Part shown: piece by piece, positions 48,816 through 57,337 of the stretch | Numbering within the stretch: position 1 is the first letter of the stretch | How the letters are laid out: each line of letters opens with the position of its first letter | Source of the DNA: Streptomyces sp. BK208 | GTDB taxonomy: Bacteria > Actinomycetota > Actinomycetes > Streptomycetales > Streptomycetaceae | DNA: 64,000 nucleotides | NCBI RefSeq assembly: GCF_004364245.1 | Contig: NZ_SOAV01000003.1 | Coordinates: forward strand, 62,001 to 126,000 | Direction of reading: 5' to 3' | Translations under genes and position numbers: made by a program | Notes under the pieces: model-generated | The model's database searches: none | What the model saw: the letters and a program-made list of their open reading frames with translations, nothing else | Told to the model about the DNA's origin: nothing

Positions 48816-49802
48816 ATGCCCCGAACCCGAACCCGAACCGTCTCCACCGCGTCACCGCCCGCCCCGGCCGCCGCGCCGGACCGGGTCGGCAAGCTCCCCT
48901 CCCGCCACCGCGCGCGGGCCGGCGCCTCACGGCGCGACCGGCCGATGCGCGTCCTCACGCCGTGGTTGTTCCTGCTGGCCCCGCTCGCCCTGCTGATCAC
49001 GTTCACCTACGTGCCGGTGGGCAACATGATCTACTACAGCTTCACCGACTGGGACGGCGTCAGCCCCGACCGCGCCTTCGTAGGCACGGAGAACTACACC
49101 GAGATCTTCACCCGCCCCGAGCTGCTGCGGGTGTTCGCGGTGAGCTTCTACTACCTCGCCGCGTCCGTCGTCCAGATCGTCGTCGCCCTGTACTTCGCGG
49201 CCGTCCTCAGCTTCGACCTGCGCTTCAGGAACCTCTTCAAGGGCATCCTGTTCTTCCCGTACCTGATCAACGGCGTGGCGATCGGCTTCGTCTTCCTGTA
49301 CTTCTTCCAGGACGGCGGCACGCTCGACTCGGTCCTGTCCTGGTTCGGCGTCGGCACCGACCACGCCTGGCTGGGCAGTCCGGAGTCGGCCAACACCTCC
49401 ATGGCCGGGGTGTCCGTGTGGCGCTTCACCGGCCTGAACTTCGTCCTGTTCCTCGGCGCGATCCAGTCGATACCCGGCGAGCTGTACGAGGCCGCCCAGC
49501 TGGACGGCGCGAGCCGGTGGCAGCAGTTCCGGCACATCATCGCGCCGAGCATCCGGCCGGTGCTGAGCCTGAGCGTCATCCTGGCGGTCTCCGGCTCGCT
49601 GTCCGTCTTCGAGATCCCGTACATCATGACCGGCGGTGCGACGGAGACCTCGACGTTCGTCATCCAGACGGTGAAGTTCGCCTTCCAGTTCAACAAGACC
49701 GGCCTGGCCTCGGCCTGCGCGGTGGTGCTGCTCGCGATCATCCTGGTGATCACCTGGATCCAGCGCCGCCTCGTGCCCGACGAGAAGGTGGATCTCGTAT
49801 GA
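48816..49802 (+). CDS. ABC transporter permease (MalF type)
   Basis: A 328-residue permease with a basic N-terminus of about 45 residues and six helices. The EAA motif that docks the ATPase is ELYEAAQLDGASRWQQFRHI. YYSFTDWDG near the first outside loop is typical of MalF-like sugar permeases. A 120-base gap separates it from the binding-protein gene, and it overlaps the next permease as ATGA. No ATPase gene follows; Streptomyces usually uses one shared MsiK-type ATPase for such importers. Confidence 0.92.
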   Translation: MPRTRTRTVSTASPPAPAAAPDRVGKLPSRHRARAGASRRDRPMRVLTPWLFLLAPLALLITFTYVPVGNMIYYSFTDWDGVSPDRAFVGTENYTEIFTRPELLRVFAVSFYYLAASVVQIVVALYFAAVLSFDLRFRNLFKGILFFPYLINGVAIGFVFLYFFQDGGTLDSVLSWFGVGTDHAWLGSPESANTSMAGVSVWRFTGLNFVLFLGAIQSIPGELYEAAQLDGASRWQQFRHIIAPSIRPVLSLSVILAVSGSLSVFEIPYIMTGGATETSTFVIQTVKFAFQFNKTGLASACAVVLLAIILVITWIQRRLVPDEKVDLV

Positions 49803-50671
49803 CCCTCACCGCCCCCGCCCGCCGCCCGCAGGAGCGGGCCCGCCGCCGTCCGCGCGTCGGCACCGCCCTGACGTACCTGTCGCTGGTCGTCGCCTCCGTC
49901 GTGGTGCTGCTGCCGCTCGCCGTGATCTTCCTGACCTCGCTCAAGTCCTACGGGGAGGTCTCCGACGGCCAGGGCGCCCTGGCCCTGCCGGACGACTGGC
50001 TCAACTTCTCCAACTACGCCACGGCCTTCAACGACGGCCACCTGCTGAAGGCCTTCGGCAACACGGCCTTCATCCTGCTGTTCTCCATCACCGGCACCGT
50101 GATCATCGGCTCGATGACGGCGTACGCCATCGACCGCTTCGACTTCCGCTTCAAGAAGCTGGTGATGGCCCTGTTCCTGGTCGCCACGCTGGTGCCGGCC
50201 GTGACGACGCAGGTCGCCACCTTCCAGGTCGTGAACAGCTTCGGCCTGTTCAACACCCGCTGGGCGCCGATCCTGCTGTACATGGGCACGGACATCGTGG
50301 CCATCTACATCTTCCTGCAGTTCATCCGCGGAATCCCGAGGTCCCTCGACGAGGCGGCGCGGCTCGACGGCGCCAACTCCTTCACCATCTACCGGAAGGT
50401 CATCTTCCCGCTGCTGAAGCCGGCCATCGCGACGGTGGTCATCATCAAGGGGATCACCACGTACAACGACTTCTACATCCCCTTCCTCTACATGCCCTCC
50501 GAGGACCTCGGCACCATGTCGACGGCCCTGTTCCGGTTCAAGGGGCCTTTCGGGGCGCACTGGGAGAACATCTCCGCCGGGGCCGTGCTCGTCATCGTGC
50601 CGACGCTGGTGGTCTTCCTGTTCCTCCAGCGGTACATCTACAACGGGTTCGCCCAGGGGGCGACGAAGTAG
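49799..50671 (+). CDS. ABC transporter permease (MalG type)
   Basis: A 290-residue permease with six helices and the EAA motif SLDEAARLDGANSFTIYRKV. The C-terminal FLQRYIYNGFAQGATK ending is usual for MalG-like partners. The ATG overlaps the stop of the MalF-type gene. Together they form the heterodimeric channel for the sugar caught by the lipoprotein. A strong palindrome follows the stop. Confidence 0.92.
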   Translation: MTLTAPARRPQERARRRPRVGTALTYLSLVVASVVVLLPLAVIFLTSLKSYGEVSDGQGALALPDDWLNFSNYATAFNDGHLLKAFGNTAFILLFSITGTVIIGSMTAYAIDRFDFRFKKLVMALFLVATLVPAVTTQVATFQVVNSFGLFNTRWAPILLYMGTDIVAIYIFLQFIRGIPRSLDEAARLDGANSFTIYRKVIFPLLKPAIATVVIIKGITTYNDFYIPFLYMPSEDLGTMSTALFRFKGPFGAHWENISAGAVLVIVPTLVVFLFLQRYIYNGFAQGATK

Positions 50672-50681
50672 CGCCGCGGGC

Positions 50682-50705
50682 CCGCCGGCCGGCGCCGGCC
50701 GGCGG
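50682..50705. terminator. Perfect 24-bp palindrome, bidirectional terminator
   Basis: A 24-base perfect palindrome (arms CCGCCGGCCGGC) stands 11 bases after the permease stop and 13 bases from the convergent dioxygenase stop. Confidence 0.8.
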
Positions 50706-50717
50706 ACGATCCGCGTG

Positions 50718-51704
50718 TCAGGCTGAGGGTGACGGGGAGGCGGTCGGGGCGGGGCCGCCGGGTGCGCCGTCGCCTTCGTTCACGGCGTCGGGGTCGACCG
50801 CCATGGTGAGGTGGCCGATGACGCCGCGCTCGATGTGCCGCCGGTCGTAGACGAGTTCGAGCAGTCCGCCGGCCGCCCCGGTGCCCGGATAGATCGAGTC
50901 CTGGTCGAGGGTGACGCGCGTGACGGAGTTCGCCGAGTAGGGCGCGACGTCCGCCGTGGCCCGCACCGCGTCCTCGGAGAAGTAGAACTGCCCGGTGTGG
51001 CAGGTGCGGCCGCCGGTGTAGCCGTCGGAGCCCCGGGAGCCACCGGTGTGCACCTTGGTGTGGATGTGGACGGCGCGGCCGGTGTACCAGCCGGGGAAGA
51101 CGGTCCGGAAGGTGACGAAGCCCTGCCGGTCGGTCATCTGGATGCCGCGCAGCCAGGTGAGGTCGTCGGTCGGGGTCGCGTGACCGCCCCCACCGCCCCC
51201 ACCGCCCGGCCCGCCCGGCCCGTCGGGAGGCGCCGTCGGCGTACCGGACGGCGGCGGGCCGGGCGGTGTCCCGCCGTCCCCGCCGTTGCCGGTCTGGGTG
51301 TAGCCGGAGTAGACGCCTGAGGCGTCGCAGTGCCAGATCTCGACGGCCGAGTCGCGCAGCGGTTTGCAGGTCGCGCTGTCCACGGCGCGCAGCACGAGGA
51401 GGAGCGGGATTCCGGTGCGGTCCTCGACCACGTTCTTCCGGAAGAGTTCGTAGTCGATGTAGTAGGGGCCCTCGATCTGCTCCGTGGTCAGCGCCATGCA
51501 GGCGTCGGACGCGGTGGCGGCCGCCTTCACCGCGTCGAGGGCGCCCGGCCCCCCGGCGGTCCGGTCGGCGGCGCCGGCCACGGTGCCCGCGCCACCGAGG
51601 GCGGCGACGGCGCCGGCCGCGCCGCCGAGGGCGAGCACGCGGCGGCGGGACACGAGGCGGGAGACGACGGCGTTGTCAGGCTCTTCGAGAGAGAATCTGG
51701 ACAT
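50718..51704 (-). CDS. Tat-exported intradiol ring-cleavage dioxygenase-like protein
   Basis: A 328-residue protein. The N-terminus has a Tat signal (VSRRRVLALGGAAG) and a cleavage region near AGAADR. The catalytic fold has EGPYYID, EIWHCDASGVYSGY (first iron Tyr) and FPGWYTGRAVHIHTKVH (second Tyr and two His). So the four iron ligands of intradiol dioxygenases are present. A Gly/Pro-rich insert of about 35 residues interrupts the middle. Secreted members of this group are known in Streptomyces and cleave catechols. ATG 51704 is chosen: a TACTGT hexamer ends seven bases upstream and no ribosome-binding site is seen, so the message may be leaderless. Confidence 0.88.
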   Translation of the reverse strand: MSRFSLEEPDNAVVSRLVSRRRVLALGGAAGAVAALGGAGTVAGAADRTAGGPGALDAVKAAATASDACMALTTEQIEGPYYIDYELFRKNVVEDRTGIPLLLVLRAVDSATCKPLRDSAVEIWHCDASGVYSGYTQTGNGGDGGTPPGPPPSGTPTAPPDGPGGPGGGGGGGGHATPTDDLTWLRGIQMTDRQGFVTFRTVFPGWYTGRAVHIHTKVHTGGSRGSDGYTGGRTCHTGQFYFSEDAVRATADVAPYSANSVTRVTLDQDSIYPGTGAAGGLLELVYDRRHIERGVIGHLTMAVDPDAVNEGDGAPGGPAPTASPSPSA

Positions 51705-51869
51705 GGGCACGACAGTAGGAACGCTGCCTGTGAGTTCCGTGTGGGTCTGTCTGTGAACCCGGTATGAATCACGACGGGCGGGCCCGGGCCCTGCGACGGC
51801 TCAGTCGGTGACCGCGGACCGGTTCGAGGCCGGCCGGCTGCGTACGGTGCCGACGGCGAGGCGGGACCG

Positions 51870-53405
51870 TCACCCCGGCACCTGGCGCAGCGGGTTGGGC
51901 AGCGGGAGGTAGCGGGCGTCGGCGCCGTCCGCGCCGGTCCAGCGCAGCAGGAGGTTGGTCTTGGCGGGGAGGGCGGGAGCGTCGAGCAGGGCCGGGATCT
52001 CCGGGAGGTCGTGGCGGGCCAGGGCGCGGCGCACGGCGGGCCAGGGGTCGAGGCGGGGGTGGTGCTCGGTGAGGGCGGCGGCGATCTCGTACAGGTGGTT
52101 GACGACCAGGCAGTAGATCAGGCGCTCCCAGCCGGCGGCGCGGGCGGTGTCCGGCAGCAGCTTGACGCCCTCCGCGTCCCGGAAGAGGGCCTGCACCGGG
52201 GTGCCGGCCGCGTCCACGGCGATCAGGGTGTTCTGCAGGTGCGCCTCCAGGACGACTCCGTCGTCGGCGAAGGCGGTCAGCACGGGCGGGACGACGGCGT
52301 CGAGGTACGCCTCCCACCAGGCCGCGGGGTCCGCGGCGCCGGCCAGCGGGCTGCCGGGGAAGCCCTCCACGAGCGCGGCGGCCAGGAGCGGGGTCGCACC
52401 GGGCAGGAGGTGGTCCCGTACGCCGTCGCGGACGACGACGGCCAGTTCCTCGAAGGCGAAGTCCGCGGTGCGGTGGCCGCGGTCGCCGAGCCAGGCGGCG
52501 GGGGGCCCGAGGGAGGCGAACGCCTCGCAGACCGCCGTGTCGGTGCGGCGCAGCCGCATCAGGTCGCGGCGCCACAGACGGCGGATGTCGTTGGTGACGC
52601 GCACGTCCAGGCTGAACTTCAGGAACAGGTCCCGTCCCGGGAGGTACTCGGGCGCGTACACCGTGCGGATCGCGGCCGTCGGCCAGGCGAAGAAGCCGGT
52701 CGTGCCCACCCGCAGGAGCCGCCCGTCGGCGAAGGCCGGGGCGAGGGCCGGCGCCGTCAGCTCCAGCTGCCAGGGGTGGGCGGGCAGCAGCCGGTACCCG
52801 GGCGGGGCCTTGCCGAGGGCGTCCAGGGCCGCGGTGTCGCCCTCGTCGACGACGGTGTCCTCGCGCACGGCGAGCAGCGTCAGCGGGAAGCGGGCGTGGG
52901 CCTCGGGCGCGTACGGCAGCCAGCCGGCGTGCGGGCCGCCGCCGCGCGCCTTGGGGGCCGGGTGGTGGGTGTGGCCGGTGAGCAGGGACTGCTCGGAGCG
53001 GAGGTAGGGGTCCGCGGGCGGGGTGGCACGCGCGCGTGCCGTCAGCAGCGCGGCCACCGCGTCGCGGCTGTCGGTCATCTCGGTGGGCAGTTCGTGATTG
53101 GGCACACCGGTGTGCCGGCGCAGTGCCTCGGCGACGAGCTTCACGAGTTCCGCGTGGTCGGCCGGGTGCCACCCGGCCGCCGTACGGACCTCCGGTTCCG
53201 CGGGCCGGCGTCCCGGCCGCACGCGCAGCAGTCTGCCGCCGGGCAGCCGGTACACGGGGCGGGCGCCGGGGCCCGGCAGCGGTTCGGCGACCTCGCGCAG
53301 CAGGCAGTTGAGCAGCGGCACGGCCGCGTAGGCGTCGGCACGCCGCGCCAGGTCGCCCCGGGAGTCGGCGCCGGTGGGCGGGGGCAGGAGATCCACGCGT
53401 TCCAC
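51870..53405 (-). CDS. IucA/IucC-family NIS siderophore synthetase
   Basis: A 511-residue NRPS-independent siderophore synthetase. It has LLTGHTHHPAPKAR near residue 140, LLPAHPWQLE, KFSLDVRVTNDIRRL, LEAHLQNTLIAVD, QALFRDAEGVKLL and a FhuF-type C-terminal part ending KTNLLLRW. These form the ATP and carboxylate sites. The enzyme joins a carboxylic acid (often citrate) to an amine or alcohol. It is divergent from a second NIS gene at 53508, and the 102-base gap between them holds a 21-codon ORF ending six bases before this GTG. The start at 53405 has AGGGA only a few bases upstream, so coupling to that ORF is possible. Confidence 0.9.
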   Translation of the reverse strand: MERVDLLPPPTGADSRGDLARRADAYAAVPLLNCLLREVAEPLPGPGARPVYRLPGGRLLRVRPGRRPAEPEVRTAAGWHPADHAELVKLVAEALRRHTGVPNHELPTEMTDSRDAVAALLTARARATPPADPYLRSEQSLLTGHTHHPAPKARGGGPHAGWLPYAPEAHARFPLTLLAVREDTVVDEGDTAALDALGKAPPGYRLLPAHPWQLELTAPALAPAFADGRLLRVGTTGFFAWPTAAIRTVYAPEYLPGRDLFLKFSLDVRVTNDIRRLWRRDLMRLRRTDTAVCEAFASLGPPAAWLGDRGHRTADFAFEELAVVVRDGVRDHLLPGATPLLAAALVEGFPGSPLAGAADPAAWWEAYLDAVVPPVLTAFADDGVVLEAHLQNTLIAVDAAGTPVQALFRDAEGVKLLPDTARAAGWERLIYCLVVNHLYEIAAALTEHHPRLDPWPAVRRALARHDLPEIPALLDAPALPAKTNLLLRWTGADGADARYLPLPNPLRQVPG

Positions 53406-53411
53406 TGTTCC

Positions 53412-53477
53412 CTACGGTCGGTCCATGGCGGAGAGGAGGACGGAGACGATCAGGACGATCAGTATGTCTCCCGTCAT
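53412..53477 (-). CDS. Tiny hydrophobic ORF ahead of the NIS synthetase
   Basis: A 21-codon frame from ATG 53477 encodes MTGDILIVLIVSVLL followed by a short polar end. It is a possible single membrane helix. The stop (TAG) lies six bases before the GTG of the NIS gene, the usual layout for translational coupling. It includes one rare ATA codon and has no strong ribosome-binding site. It may be chance; marked as a candidate only. Confidence 0.3.
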   Translation of the reverse strand: MTGDILIVLIVSVLLSAMDRP

Positions 53478-53507
53478 GACGCGCATCCGTACCCGAGGAG
53501 CCTGCCC

Positions 53508-55049
53508 GTGCACCGTCCCCCCGGCACAGCGGCCGAGTTCGCCGACGAACTGGCGGCCGTCCGTCCCGCCCTGGCCGCCCGGTTCACCGCCGAGCTGCCC
53601 GGGGCGCGGGCGGCGGTGCTGTCCCGGCTGTGGCGTGCGCTCGCCTTCGAACCGCTGCCGTGGATCGAACACCGGGAGCGGTCAGGTGACGGCCTCGTCC
53701 TGCGCCTGCGCGACGGCCGCCGGCTGGCCGGTCCGGCCGCCGACCCGTACCGCACGGACGCCTACGTCCCGGTCGTCCGGATGGGCGAGGTCGCGTACGA
53801 CGACCCGGAGCGGCTGATGACCGACCTCGCCGTACCGGGGGCGAAGGGGTTCGCGGCCGAACTCGGCCACAGTGCTGCTTCGCTGGCGCTGTCCCGCGCC
53901 GCGCAGCCCCGGACCGTGCGGGAGGGGGCGCCGGAGAATCACCCGGACGAGTGGCCGGGCGGCGCGTGCCCGGACGGCGACTGGGGCTGGGAGCGGCGCG
54001 TGGTCGACGGGCACCCGTACCACCCCGGCTGTCGTGCGCGGCCGGGCTTCTCGGTGGCGGAGCAGCTCGCGTACGGCCCCGAGCACGCGCCGGTGGTGAA
54101 GCTCGGGCTGGTGCCCGTCGCGGCGGCGGACTGCCTGGTGACGGGGGTGTGGCCCCGGGAGCTGCGGGACGGGGACCGGCTGCTGGTCCCGGTGCATCCG
54201 TGGCAGGCGGCGCACGTGCTCGACCGGCCCCTCCTGCCGTGGCTCCCCGCGCACCCGCTGATGTCCCTGCGCACGCTCGCCGTGCCCGGCGGGCCGCACG
54301 TCAAGACCGCGCTGAGCGCCCGGCTGACGTCCTCGGTGCGGGACATCTCGGTCGCCTCCGTCACGGCGTCGGCGCTCCTGTCGTCGTTCGGGGAGGTGCT
54401 GGCGACGCGCCTTGACGGCCTGCTGCACGTGACCCGCACGCGGGGCGCGGCCACGGACGGCTCCCCCGAACTGGCCGCCGTACTGCGCGAGCCGCCCGTG
54501 GTGTACGCCGCGCCCGGCGAGCACGTGGTCCCGGTGGCCGCGCTGGCGACCACCGGGCTGCCCGGGTCACCGACGTGGCTGGCGGCCTTCACGCGTCTCG
54601 CCCTCACCGTCGGGCTGCGCGCGCTGGAACTGGGCGTCGCCCTGGAGGCCCACGGCCAGAATCTGCTGGCCGTGCTGTCCGCGACGGGCGATCCGCTGCG
54701 CCTGGTCTACCGGGACCTGGCCGACATCCGCGTCTCCCCGGTCCGTCTGGCCCGGCACGGCATCACCGTGCCGGACCTGCCCGCACGCGTCCTCACCGAC
54801 GAACCCCTCGCTCTGCGACGGAAGTTGTTCGGGTCGCTGGTGGGCGGCGCGCTGGCGGCGACGGCCGGTTCGGGCCCGGCCCTGCGCCGAGCCCTGGAGG
54901 TGGCGCTGCCCGGGCTGCCGCACACGGAGGACCTCGCGGCCCTGCGCGAGGAGGCACTGCCGGTGAAGGCGCTGACGGCGATGCGGACTTCGCCGGGAAG
55001 GCCGGGAGATCTGTGGACGGAGCTGCCCAACCCGCTGCGGTGGAGGTGA
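53508..55049 (+). CDS. IucA/IucC-family NIS siderophore synthetase, second copy
   Basis: A 513-residue NIS synthetase, distinct from its divergent neighbour. It has GHSAASLALSRA in place of the usual GHPxHPxxK segment, VPVHPWQAAHVL, HVKTALSARLTSSVRDIS, LEAHGQNLLAVLS and LVYRDLADIRVSP, then a C-terminal LWTELPNPLRWR. The altered first motif suggests a different acid or altered catalysis. GTG 53508 has GAGGAG seven bases upstream. Two such enzymes normally act in sequence on two carboxylates of one acid. No exporter, receptor or amine-supply gene lies beside them. Confidence 0.9.
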   Translation: MHRPPGTAAEFADELAAVRPALAARFTAELPGARAAVLSRLWRALAFEPLPWIEHRERSGDGLVLRLRDGRRLAGPAADPYRTDAYVPVVRMGEVAYDDPERLMTDLAVPGAKGFAAELGHSAASLALSRAAQPRTVREGAPENHPDEWPGGACPDGDWGWERRVVDGHPYHPGCRARPGFSVAEQLAYGPEHAPVVKLGLVPVAAADCLVTGVWPRELRDGDRLLVPVHPWQAAHVLDRPLLPWLPAHPLMSLRTLAVPGGPHVKTALSARLTSSVRDISVASVTASALLSSFGEVLATRLDGLLHVTRTRGAATDGSPELAAVLREPPVVYAAPGEHVVPVAALATTGLPGSPTWLAAFTRLALTVGLRALELGVALEAHGQNLLAVLSATGDPLRLVYRDLADIRVSPVRLARHGITVPDLPARVLTDEPLALRRKLFGSLVGGALAATAGSGPALRRALEVALPGLPHTEDLAALREEALPVKALTAMRTSPGRPGDLWTELPNPLRWR

Positions 55050-55075
55050 AGTCGGGGCATCGGCGCGGTCTCGTT

Positions 55076-55107
55076 TTGGAGCGCGGTACCCCGGATCAAT
55101 AAGATCC
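55076..55107 (+). promoter_or_regulatory. Leaderless promoter of the VWA gene
   Basis: TTGGAG (55076-55081), an 18-base spacer and TAAGAT (55100-55105) would start transcription at the ATG at 55112. The -10 box lies inside GGATC-AATAA-GATCC (55093-55107), a possible operator. No ribosome-binding site precedes the ATG. Confidence 0.6.
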
Positions 55108-55111
55108 GCCG

Positions 55112-56377
55112 ATGATCACAAGAACACGGCTGGCGGCGGGCACCTGCGCCCTGCTCGCCGCGCTGGCGGCCGGGTTGGCGTTCCCGGCCGGGGCGGTGGC
55201 CGGTGAACCCACGGGTGAGGACGCGCCGAAGGTCGACCTGGTGCTCGACGTCAGCGGTTCGATGCGGACGCGGGACATCGACGGCGGTACGCGTATGGCC
55301 GCGGCGAAGCAGGCGTTCAACGAGGTGCTCGACGCGACGCCGGAGGAGGTGCGGCTGGGCATCCGCACGCTCGGCGCGGACTACCCGGGCGACGACCGCA
55401 AGACGGGCTGCAAGGACACCGCGCAGCTCTACCCGGTCGGGCCGCTGGACCGCACCGAGGCGAAGACGGCGGTGGCGACCCTGTCCCCCACCGGCTGGAC
55501 GCCGATCGGCCCCGCGCTGCTGAAGGCGGCCGACGACCTCGACGGCGGGGACGGCTCCAAGCGCATCGTGCTGATCAGTGACGGCGAGGACACCTGCGCC
55601 CCGCTCGACCCGTGCGAGGTGGCCCGTGAGATCGCCGCCAAGGGCATCGGGCTGACCATCGACACCCTGGGGCTGGTCCCGAACACCAAGATGCGCCGGC
55701 AGCTCAGCTGCATCGCGGAGGCCACCGGCGGCACCTACACCTCGGTCGAGCACACCGACGAACTGACCGACAAGGTCAACCAGTTGGTGGACCGTGCGGC
55801 CGACCCGGTGGTGACGCCGGTCGCCACGGAGGGCGCGGACGCCTGCGCGAAGGCGCCGGCGCTGAAGTCGGGGCTGTACACCGACCGCGAGGAGTTCGGG
55901 CAGCAGCGCTGGTACCGGGTGGACGTGGAGCCGGGCCAGGAACTGCGCGCCTCGGTGAGCGTGGGCGCCGACCGGGCCGTGAACCCGTCCTACGGGGTGC
56001 TGCTGCGCGCGGTGACGGCGCACGGCCGGGAGATCGTGCGCGGCGAGGCGGCGGGCGACGGCCGCACCGACGTGCTCTCGACGGGACTGCGGTACCCGAA
56101 GGCGGAGAGCGACGAGGACGACGCGCCGGCCGAGGCGGTGTGCCTCCAGGTCACCAACTCCTTCTCCGTCGCCTCCGGTGTGAAGACCACGCCGGGGCTG
56201 CCGCTGGAACTGACCGTCGACGTCGTGGACGGTCCGGGCGACTCCGACGACGTGGCCGCCTTCGGCCTCGGCCGCGGCTGGTGGCTGCTCGGTCTGCTGG
56301 TGCTGGTCGGCTTCCTCGCCGGTCTGCTGTGGGGCTGGCTCTCCCGCTGGCGGTTCGCGATCTGGAGGACGAACTGA
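55112..56377 (+). CDS. Exported VWA-domain membrane protein
   Basis: A 421-residue protein with a signal peptide (about 1-30), a von Willebrand A domain (about 40-225) and a C-terminal helix (about 390-412). The metal-dependent adhesion site is DVSGSM with a later Thr in GWTPIG and Asp in LISDGEDTC. Between VWA and the helix lies a beta-rich region with several cysteines (ACAKAPAL, AVCLQVTN). It should face outward, anchored by the last helix. It overlaps the next gene as TGATG. Function unknown; VWA domains bind proteins through a divalent metal. Confidence 0.9.
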   Translation: MITRTRLAAGTCALLAALAAGLAFPAGAVAGEPTGEDAPKVDLVLDVSGSMRTRDIDGGTRMAAAKQAFNEVLDATPEEVRLGIRTLGADYPGDDRKTGCKDTAQLYPVGPLDRTEAKTAVATLSPTGWTPIGPALLKAADDLDGGDGSKRIVLISDGEDTCAPLDPCEVAREIAAKGIGLTIDTLGLVPNTKMRRQLSCIAEATGGTYTSVEHTDELTDKVNQLVDRAADPVVTPVATEGADACAKAPALKSGLYTDREEFGQQRWYRVDVEPGQELRASVSVGADRAVNPSYGVLLRAVTAHGREIVRGEAAGDGRTDVLSTGLRYPKAESDEDDAPAEAVCLQVTNSFSVASGVKTTPGLPLELTVDVVDGPGDSDDVAAFGLGRGWWLLGLLVLVGFLAGLLWGWLSRWRFAIWRTN

Positions 56378-57186
56378 TGCGACTCACCCGAGTGTTGAGT
56401 GCGGCCGTCGTGCTGCTCGGTCTCGCCGCGGCTCCCGCCGCGGCCGACTCCTCCCCTTCCGCGAACCCGTCCGGGGACGGTGACGGGCCGACCACTGCGG
56501 GCACCTCCTTCCGCACGGCGACCGAGTTCGAGCAGGGGCAGGTGGCCACGGCGGACGGTGCCGCGGGCGACTATCTGTACTGGTCGTTCCCGGCCGACGC
56601 CGGGCAGCGCCCCACCGTGAAGGCCACGGTGAAGCTGCCCGGGACGCACGCCGCCCAGACCTGGCGGGCCGACGTGTACGACGGGCTGCGCCGCAGGCAG
56701 GCCTGCCAGTGGGGCGCCCAGACCCGCACCGCGGACGCGGGGGCCTCCTCCCTGGAGCTGGCCTGCGTCCTGCGCACCGTGCGCGCCTGGTCCGAGCCGT
56801 GGGCCAACGACCCGCTGCCGGGCACGTACTACGTCCGGCTGACGGCGGTGGACGTGCCCACCTCGGATCTGGGCGTCCCGGTCTCGGCCGAGGTCCGGGT
56901 GGAGTCGAAGGACGTCGGCGGCGCCGCGGCGGTGGACGGTTCGCTGGCCGAGCCGCTGGTGCCGGGCATCGCGGTGACGTCCGGGGCCGGTGACGACGGG
57001 GACGGCGAGGACCAGAGCGCCGTGCTGTCCGCCATCGAGCCGGAGGACGGCTGGTCCTCGGGCTGGTGGTCGGACCGCTGGGTGTGGAGCGGGATCGGGG
57101 CCGTGCTCGCCGCGCTCGCGGGCATCGGCGGCTACGCGCTGACCCGTGGGACGGGGCGCCCCTCCCGGGTGCCGCCCGGCGCCTGA
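56377..57186 (+). CDS. Exported membrane-anchored partner of the VWA protein
   Basis: A 269-residue protein with signal peptide (about 1-23, ending APAAADS), a beta-rich outside domain (about 45-190, with two Cys in RRQACQWG and LELACVLR, likely a disulfide) and a C-terminal helix (about 235-255). Its ATG shares a base with the VWA stop (TGATG), so the two are made together. The layout signal-domain-helix mirrors the VWA protein. The family is not recognised. They probably form a surface complex. Confidence 0.85.
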   Translation: MRLTRVLSAAVVLLGLAAAPAAADSSPSANPSGDGDGPTTAGTSFRTATEFEQGQVATADGAAGDYLYWSFPADAGQRPTVKATVKLPGTHAAQTWRADVYDGLRRRQACQWGAQTRTADAGASSLELACVLRTVRAWSEPWANDPLPGTYYVRLTAVDVPTSDLGVPVSAEVRVESKDVGGAAAVDGSLAEPLVPGIAVTSGAGDDGDGEDQSAVLSAIEPEDGWSSGWWSDRWVWSGIGAVLAALAGIGGYALTRGTGRPSRVPPGA

Positions 57187-57221
57187 CCGCCCGTCACGCG
57201 GGCCGCTCGGGCGGCCCCACG

Positions 57222-57319
57222 GTCCGTCATGAGGCGCTCCGGCGGCCCCACAGTCCGTCATGAGGCCCGCTCCGGCGGCCTCACGGTCCGTCATGAGGCC
57301 CGCTCCGGCGGGCCTCATG
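57222..57319. repeat. Tandem hairpin repeats, terminator region
   Basis: Three copies of a 31-33 base unit begin with GTCCGTCATGAGGC at 57222, 57253 and 57286. The last copy is a perfect 12-base stem (57292-57303 with 57308-57319) around TCCG. The earlier ones are imperfect versions, and a fourth, weak copy precedes them. They stand between the convergent VWA-partner and HxlR genes. Confidence 0.8.
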
Positions 57320-57337
57320 GCGTTTCAGCCCTCCCGC

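Noticed and set aside
52011..53507. Upstream part of a 1012-codon plus frame
   Set aside because: The first 499 codons are antisense to the minus-strand NIS gene; the real gene begins at GTG 53508 with a clear ribosome-binding site.
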